The position numbers and the translations under genes were made by a program. Shown piece after piece: positions 5,161 through 6,890 of a DNA stretch of 6,890 bases. The DNA is from Solirubrobacterales bacterium (GTDB lineage: Bacteria; Actinomycetota; Thermoleophilia; Solirubrobacterales; Solirubrobacteraceae). How positions within the stretch are numbered: position 1 is the first letter of the stretch; the number at the start of each line of letters is the position of its first letter. The notes under the pieces were generated by a model. The model made no database searches and was not told where the DNA came from. It saw only the letters and a list, made by a program, of their open reading frames with translations. The DNA is taken from contig PLYX01000122.1 of NCBI GenBank assembly GCA_003151895.1, forward strand, positions 1-6,890. Reading direction: 5' to 3'.

Positions 5161-5638
5161 CCGCCGCCGCGCCCGGCGGACGCGCCCGCGCCGCACCCCA
5201 GGCCCCCCGCTCTTCGCGGATCGCTCGGGGGAGCAGCGGGATGTTGCGCCCCACGACGAAGAACGTCGCTTTGACGTCGTGCTTGCGCAGCTTCGCGATC
5301 GCCAGCTTCGTATAGGTCCCCGGACCGTCGTCGAACGTCAGCGCCACCTCGTCTCCCTTGTTCGGAGCGCAGTAGATCGGCTTGCCCAGGGCGATCAGGC
5401 CGCGCACCTGTGGGGACTCAGCGGATTCGTCGGCTAAGGGGGTGACCGGGGGGTTTGTGGCGGTGGTTGTTGTTGTGGGGGGACTCGGGTGCGCGCGCCC
5501 GAGTGCGACGCCCGCGCGCGCGATGACCGAGGGTCGGCTCGTGCCTTTGCCGCTCGCCAGCAGACCCGCGAGCAGCGCCACTGCGCCCGCCACGATGAGT
5601 CCCGCGAGCATGAGTTGTCCCCGCCGGGTCTGGTGCAT
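5042..5638 (-). pseudogene. Polysaccharide deacetylase (NodB domain), 3'-truncated remnant
   Basis: From the ATG at 5638 the minus-strand frame shows a short basic start, a hydrophobic anchor or signal segment (about 10-29), a Pro/Thr linker with TTTTT (55-59), and then the start of a NodB homology domain: 'GDEVALTFDDGPGTYTKLAI' (95-114) with catalytic and metal-binding D103 and D104, and 'KATFFVVGRNIPLLPRAI' (123-140). Recognisable homology ends at about residue 143 (near 5210). The frame then runs another ~55 codons through intergenic sequence and the antisense of the FAH gene to a stop at 5042. The His-x-x-x-His zinc motif and all later NodB motifs are absent in every minus-strand frame here, so the product cannot be a working deacetylase. 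A single indel does not explain this, because the sequence beyond belongs to another gene. The intact ancestor would have been an exported or membrane-anchored enzyme acting on cell-wall glycans. A TACGGT element six bases before the ATG suggests it may still be transcribed. Confidence 0.75.
5164..5179. terminator. Hairpin after the FAH-family gene
   Basis: CCGCCG-CGCC-CGGCGG forms a 6-bp GC stem with a 4-base loop, directly after the TAA at 5158-5160. There is no T-run. It is placed to end transcription of the hydrolase gene and lies at the edge of the truncated deacetylase on the other strand. Confidence 0.45.
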
Positions 5639-5644
5639 CGCGCC

Positions 5645-5650
5645 ACCGTA
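5645..5650 (-). promoter_or_regulatory. Putative -10 element of the deacetylase remnant
   Basis: On the minus strand this reads TACGGT (TANNNT), ending six bases before the ATG at 5638, the same leaderless layout as the other genes of the window. No -35 match is clear. Confidence 0.35.
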
Positions 5651-5690
5651 ACGCCTGCCGGCGTGGCGAGCGCCGATGGGCCGAGCGCGC

Positions 5691-5696
5691 TAGACT
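5691..5696 (+). promoter_or_regulatory. Putative -10 element of the rpmG-secE(-nusG) unit
   Basis: TAGACT fits TANNNT and lies 78 bases before the rpmG start, giving a predicted leader of about 70 bases. This differs from the leaderless layout of the neighbours. The leader holds two similar CGCCTGG(G)CG boxes (5710-5719 and 5732-5740), each able to form a small stem, separated by a T5 run. No good -35 is seen. Confidence 0.4.
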
Positions 5697-5774
5697 TCGC
5701 GGCACCTCGCGCCTGGGCGGGGTTTTTCCGTCGCCTGGCGCCGCTTTCCGACAACCACGCAGGGATCTCTAACT

Positions 5775-5939
5775 ATGGCTCGCGGAGATGTTCGAATTGC
5801 TATCACCCTCGCCTGCGAGGAGTGCAAGCATCGCAACTACCAGACAAACAAGAGCAAGCGCAACAACCCCGACAGGGTGAGTCTGCGCAAGTACTGTCGC
5901 TGGTGCCGACGGCACACCAGCCACCGGGAGACTCGCTAG
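5775..5939 (+). CDS. rpmG: 50S ribosomal protein L33
   Basis: L33 is a small protein of the large ribosomal subunit near the E site. The 54-residue product 'MARGDVRIAITLACEECKHR' and onward keeps two CxxC pairs, C14/C17 and C41/C44, so it is the zinc-ribbon (C+) form. The 'NYQTNKSKRNNPDRV' and 'LRKYCRWCRRHT' segments are typical. A purine-rich AGGGA at 5761-5765 is nine bases before the ATG and serves as ribosome binding site. It is followed after 15 bases by secE, the usual rpmG-secE-nusG order upstream of rplK/rplA. Confidence 0.97.
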   Translation: MARGDVRIAITLACEECKHRNYQTNKSKRNNPDRVSLRKYCRWCRRHTSHRETR

Positions 5940-5954
5940 CGCGGGAGCGCTGCC

Positions 5955-6521
5955 GTGGCCCGTGACCGCAAGCGCGCAAGGCAACGCCGACCACGTCCTT
6001 CGGACGCGGTGCCCAGGCCCCTCCGCGAGGGCGCGTCCGCCCCATCCCAGAACCGGCCGGTTCGGGCCGACCTGCCCGGGGCGCTGTCCCACGCTGGAGA
6101 CGTCGACGAGTTCGACGCCGCGCTCATCCGTGGCGCCGGCGGAGTCCCGCTCGAGCAGCAGGTCGAGCCTGAGCAGAACGGCGAGGGCTCCCGTGAGGCG
6201 CCCTCAGCCGGGCTGGTCCCCGCGGGCGCAGGGGGCGCAGGTCGCCGCGGAGGGGGAGACGACCGATCGGCCGAGGAAGCGTTTGGCGATGGCGCCGCTC
6301 CCGAGGGTGCCCCCCCCGCTCGCCGGCCCGCCCAGCCCGTCCACAGCCGTGCCCTTGCCTTCCTGCGTGCCAGCTGGGCCGAGCTCCAGCGGGTACAGTG
6401 GCCCGATCGCCGTCAGGTCACGCAGGCCACCACGGTCGTGCTCGGCTTCGTCGCGGTCGCCGGCGTCTATCTCGGTATCGCCGACTGGGCGGCTCAGAAG
6501 ATCGTCAACTTCATTCTTTGA
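5955..6521 (+). CDS. secE: Preprotein translocase subunit SecE with long N-terminal extension
   Basis: SecE clamps SecY in the SecYEG protein-export channel. The conserved domain is at the C-terminus: an amphipathic helix 'LAFLRASWAELQRVQWP' (134-150) with the invariant E143 and WP motif, then one membrane segment (about 158-175) and the ending 'AAQKIVNFIL'. Residues 1-130 form a low-complexity extension with an Arg-rich start ('RDRKRARQRRPRP') and Gly/Ala/Pro/Glu-rich sequence, probably disordered. Actinobacterial SecE proteins often have such extensions, but this one is long (188 residues in all, against roughly 60 for the core). The start is GTG at 5955, supported by GGGAG at 5943-5947 with a 7-base spacer. 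The last codons and the TGA at 6519-6521 lie inside the left arm of a large inverted repeat. Confidence 0.93.
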   Translation: MARDRKRARQRRPRPSDAVPRPLREGASAPSQNRPVRADLPGALSHAGDVDEFDAALIRGAGGVPLEQQVEPEQNGEGSREAPSAGLVPAGAGGAGRRGGGDDRSAEEAFGDGAAPEGAPPARRPAQPVHSRALAFLRASWAELQRVQWPDRRQVTQATTVVLGFVAVAGVYLGIADWAAQKIVNFIL

Positions 6522-6552
6522 CGTCCGATGACCTGCGCATCTCGGCGTCCTA

Positions 6553-6583
6553 CCGATCGGAGATCGATAGGATCTCCGATCGG
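6553..6583 (+). repeat. Perfect 13-bp inverted repeat (hairpin) inside the spacer element
   Basis: CCGATCGGAGATC (6553-6565), loop GATAG, GATCTCCGATCGG (6571-6583). The 26 arm bases match perfectly. It is followed by CCAGCAC, not by T residues, so a classical intrinsic terminator is unlikely, although T-less hairpins may act in actinobacteria. Confidence 0.75.
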
Positions 6584-6590
6584 CCAGCAC

Positions 6591-6605
6591 GTGTGCGGTG
6601 CACAC
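6591..6605 (+). repeat. 6-bp hairpin inside the spacer element
   Basis: GTGTGC-GGT-GCACAC, a perfect 6-bp stem with a 3-base loop, seven bases after the 13-bp hairpin. A further small GCGC-TAA-GCGC stem is at 6650-6660, just past the right outer arm. Confidence 0.55.
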
Positions 6606-6660
6606 TTCGCTCACTGCGTCCTTGATCTGCTTGGTCCTCGGACGTCAAAGCGCTAAGCGC

Positions 6661-6734
6661 GATACCGTCCCGCTCCGTCCCTACACCCAATTTTGCCCTG
6701 TCTTGTCCACCCATTGATGCTGTCAGGACGCTGA
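6661..6734 (+). promoter_or_regulatory. C-rich leader and ribosome binding site of nusG
   Basis: Bases 6661-6710 contain 22 C and only 7 G on the coding strand, unlike the surrounding DNA, and show no stable hairpin. Such C-rich, G-poor unstructured RNA resembles a Rho loading (rut) site. TACCGT at 6663-6668 could instead be the -10 of a nusG-specific promoter. AGGA at 6725-6728, six bases before the ATG at 6735, is a good Shine-Dalgarno sequence. Which of these roles applies is not decided by sequence. Confidence 0.4.
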
Positions 6735-6890
6735 ATGTTTCGTTGGTACGTCGTCAACACTTACTCCGGTCACGAGAACAAGGTCAAGCACAATCTCGAG
6801 CACCGCGTCATATCGCTCAACCAGCAGCGTGCCGTGCGCCAGGTGGTTGTCCCCACCGAGTCCGTCTCGGAGATGAAGGACAACCAGAAG
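6735..6890 (+). CDS. nusG: Transcription termination/antitermination factor NusG, partial (5' part)
   Basis: The first 52 codons are inside the window; the rest lies to the right. NusG binds RNA polymerase through its N-terminal (NGN) domain and links it to Rho or the ribosome through a C-terminal KOW domain, which is not visible here. The N-terminus 'MFRWYVVNTYSGHENKVKHN' is the classic NGN start, followed by 'VVVPTESVSEMKDNQK', matching the 'v.vP.e.v.e.k.gkk' segment. The ATG at 6735 follows an AGGA ribosome binding site. Many actinobacterial NusG proteins have an acidic N-terminal extension; this one starts directly at the domain. rplK should follow downstream. Confidence 0.96.
   Translation, partial: MFRWYVVNTYSGHENKVKHNLEHRVISLNQQRAVRQVVVPTESVSEMKDNQK

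Larger units (their letters stand above)
6516..6650 (+). repeat. Inverted-repeat-bounded structured element in the secE-nusG spacer
   Basis: The left arm CTTTGACGTCCGATGACC (6516-6533) pairs with the right arm GGTCCTCGGACGTCAAAG (6633-6650): 17 of 18 positions match, with one T-C mismatch (6529/6637). The arms enclose 99 bases with a perfect 13-bp hairpin at 6553-6583 and a 6-bp hairpin at 6591-6605. As RNA it could fold into a multi-branch structure with an 18-bp closing stem. The left arm includes the TGA stop of secE, so a ribosome finishing secE would open the outer stem. It is no tRNA (no T-loop, no cloverleaf) and I recognise no known RNA family. It could be an attenuator, a processing site, an intergenic repeat element, or a MITE-like insertion; no flanking target duplication is evident. 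Confidence 0.6.

Noticed and set aside
5464..5480. Short GTT-type triplet repeat
   Set aside because: Encodes the Thr linker of the deacetylase remnant; too short to call a repeat element.
5483..5504. 7-bp inverted repeat ACTCGGG/CCCGAGT
   Set aside because: It lies within the linker region of the deacetylase remnant in GC-rich sequence; no positional reason for a function, chance is enough.
5785..5805. GTTCGAAT looks like a tRNA T-loop near the place where tRNA-Trp often lies beside secE
   Set aside because: It is inside rpmG codons, the flanking bases do not form a 5-bp T-stem, and no acceptor or anticodon arm can be built around it.
6516..6650. Reading the secE-nusG element as a transposon end pair or MITE
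   Set aside because: Not excluded, but no target-site duplication flanks the arms and no second copy is in this window, so it is listed as a structured repeat instead.
1..6890. CRISPR array, insertion sequence, rRNA, riboswitch
   Set aside because: No regularly spaced repeats with unique spacers, no transposase frame, no rRNA-like sequence and no recognisable riboswitch core were found.

Overview
The base composition (GC-rich, strong G/C third-position bias) and the gene content point to a high-GC Gram-positive bacterium. An actinobacterium of the Thermoleophilia/Solirubrobacterales type is my best guess, based on the protein style (FolE2-type cyclohydrolase, SecE with a very long N-terminus, TANNNT promoters). 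This is an inference from reading, not a database match. The window is fully packed: there is no gene-free stretch above 300 bases.

Left part (1-2438). A truncated antitoxin-like gene leaves the window on the minus strand. Divergent from it is folE2 (type IB GTP cyclohydrolase, first step of pterin/folate synthesis). folE2 converges on, and overlaps by about 107 bp, pgsA (phosphatidylglycerophosphate synthase, minus strand). pgsA shares a roughly 100-bp divergent promoter region with clpP (ATP-dependent protease subunit).

Middle (2439-5160). A compact hairpin separates clpP from a convergent Ca2+/H+ antiporter-like gene. Divergent from the antiporter is a two-gene MazEF-like toxin-antitoxin operon whose promoter carries three 12-bp-period direct repeats. 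A fumarylacetoacetate-hydrolase-family gene follows.

Right part (5161-6890). A polysaccharide deacetylase gene on the minus strand keeps its signal anchor and the first catalytic motif, then loses homology about 50 bp from the end of the hydrolase gene. It looks like a 3'-truncated remnant at a rearrangement junction. Beyond it lies the conserved translation/secretion/transcription cluster rpmG-secE-nusG (nusG runs off the end). The 213-bp secE-nusG spacer is the most unusual non-coding part. It holds an 18-bp inverted repeat that starts inside the last codons of secE, encloses a perfect 13-bp hairpin and a 6-bp hairpin, and is followed by a C-rich, G-poor leader.

A window-wide pattern: eight genes that begin a transcription unit have a TANNNT-like (-10) hexamer only 4-11 bases before the start codon and no Shine-Dalgarno sequence, which suggests leaderless mRNAs. 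rpmG, secE and nusG instead have purine-rich ribosome binding sites. I did not find a convincing new multi-gene system. The secE-nusG structured element, the toxin-antitoxin operator and the deacetylase truncation are the points most worth follow-up.
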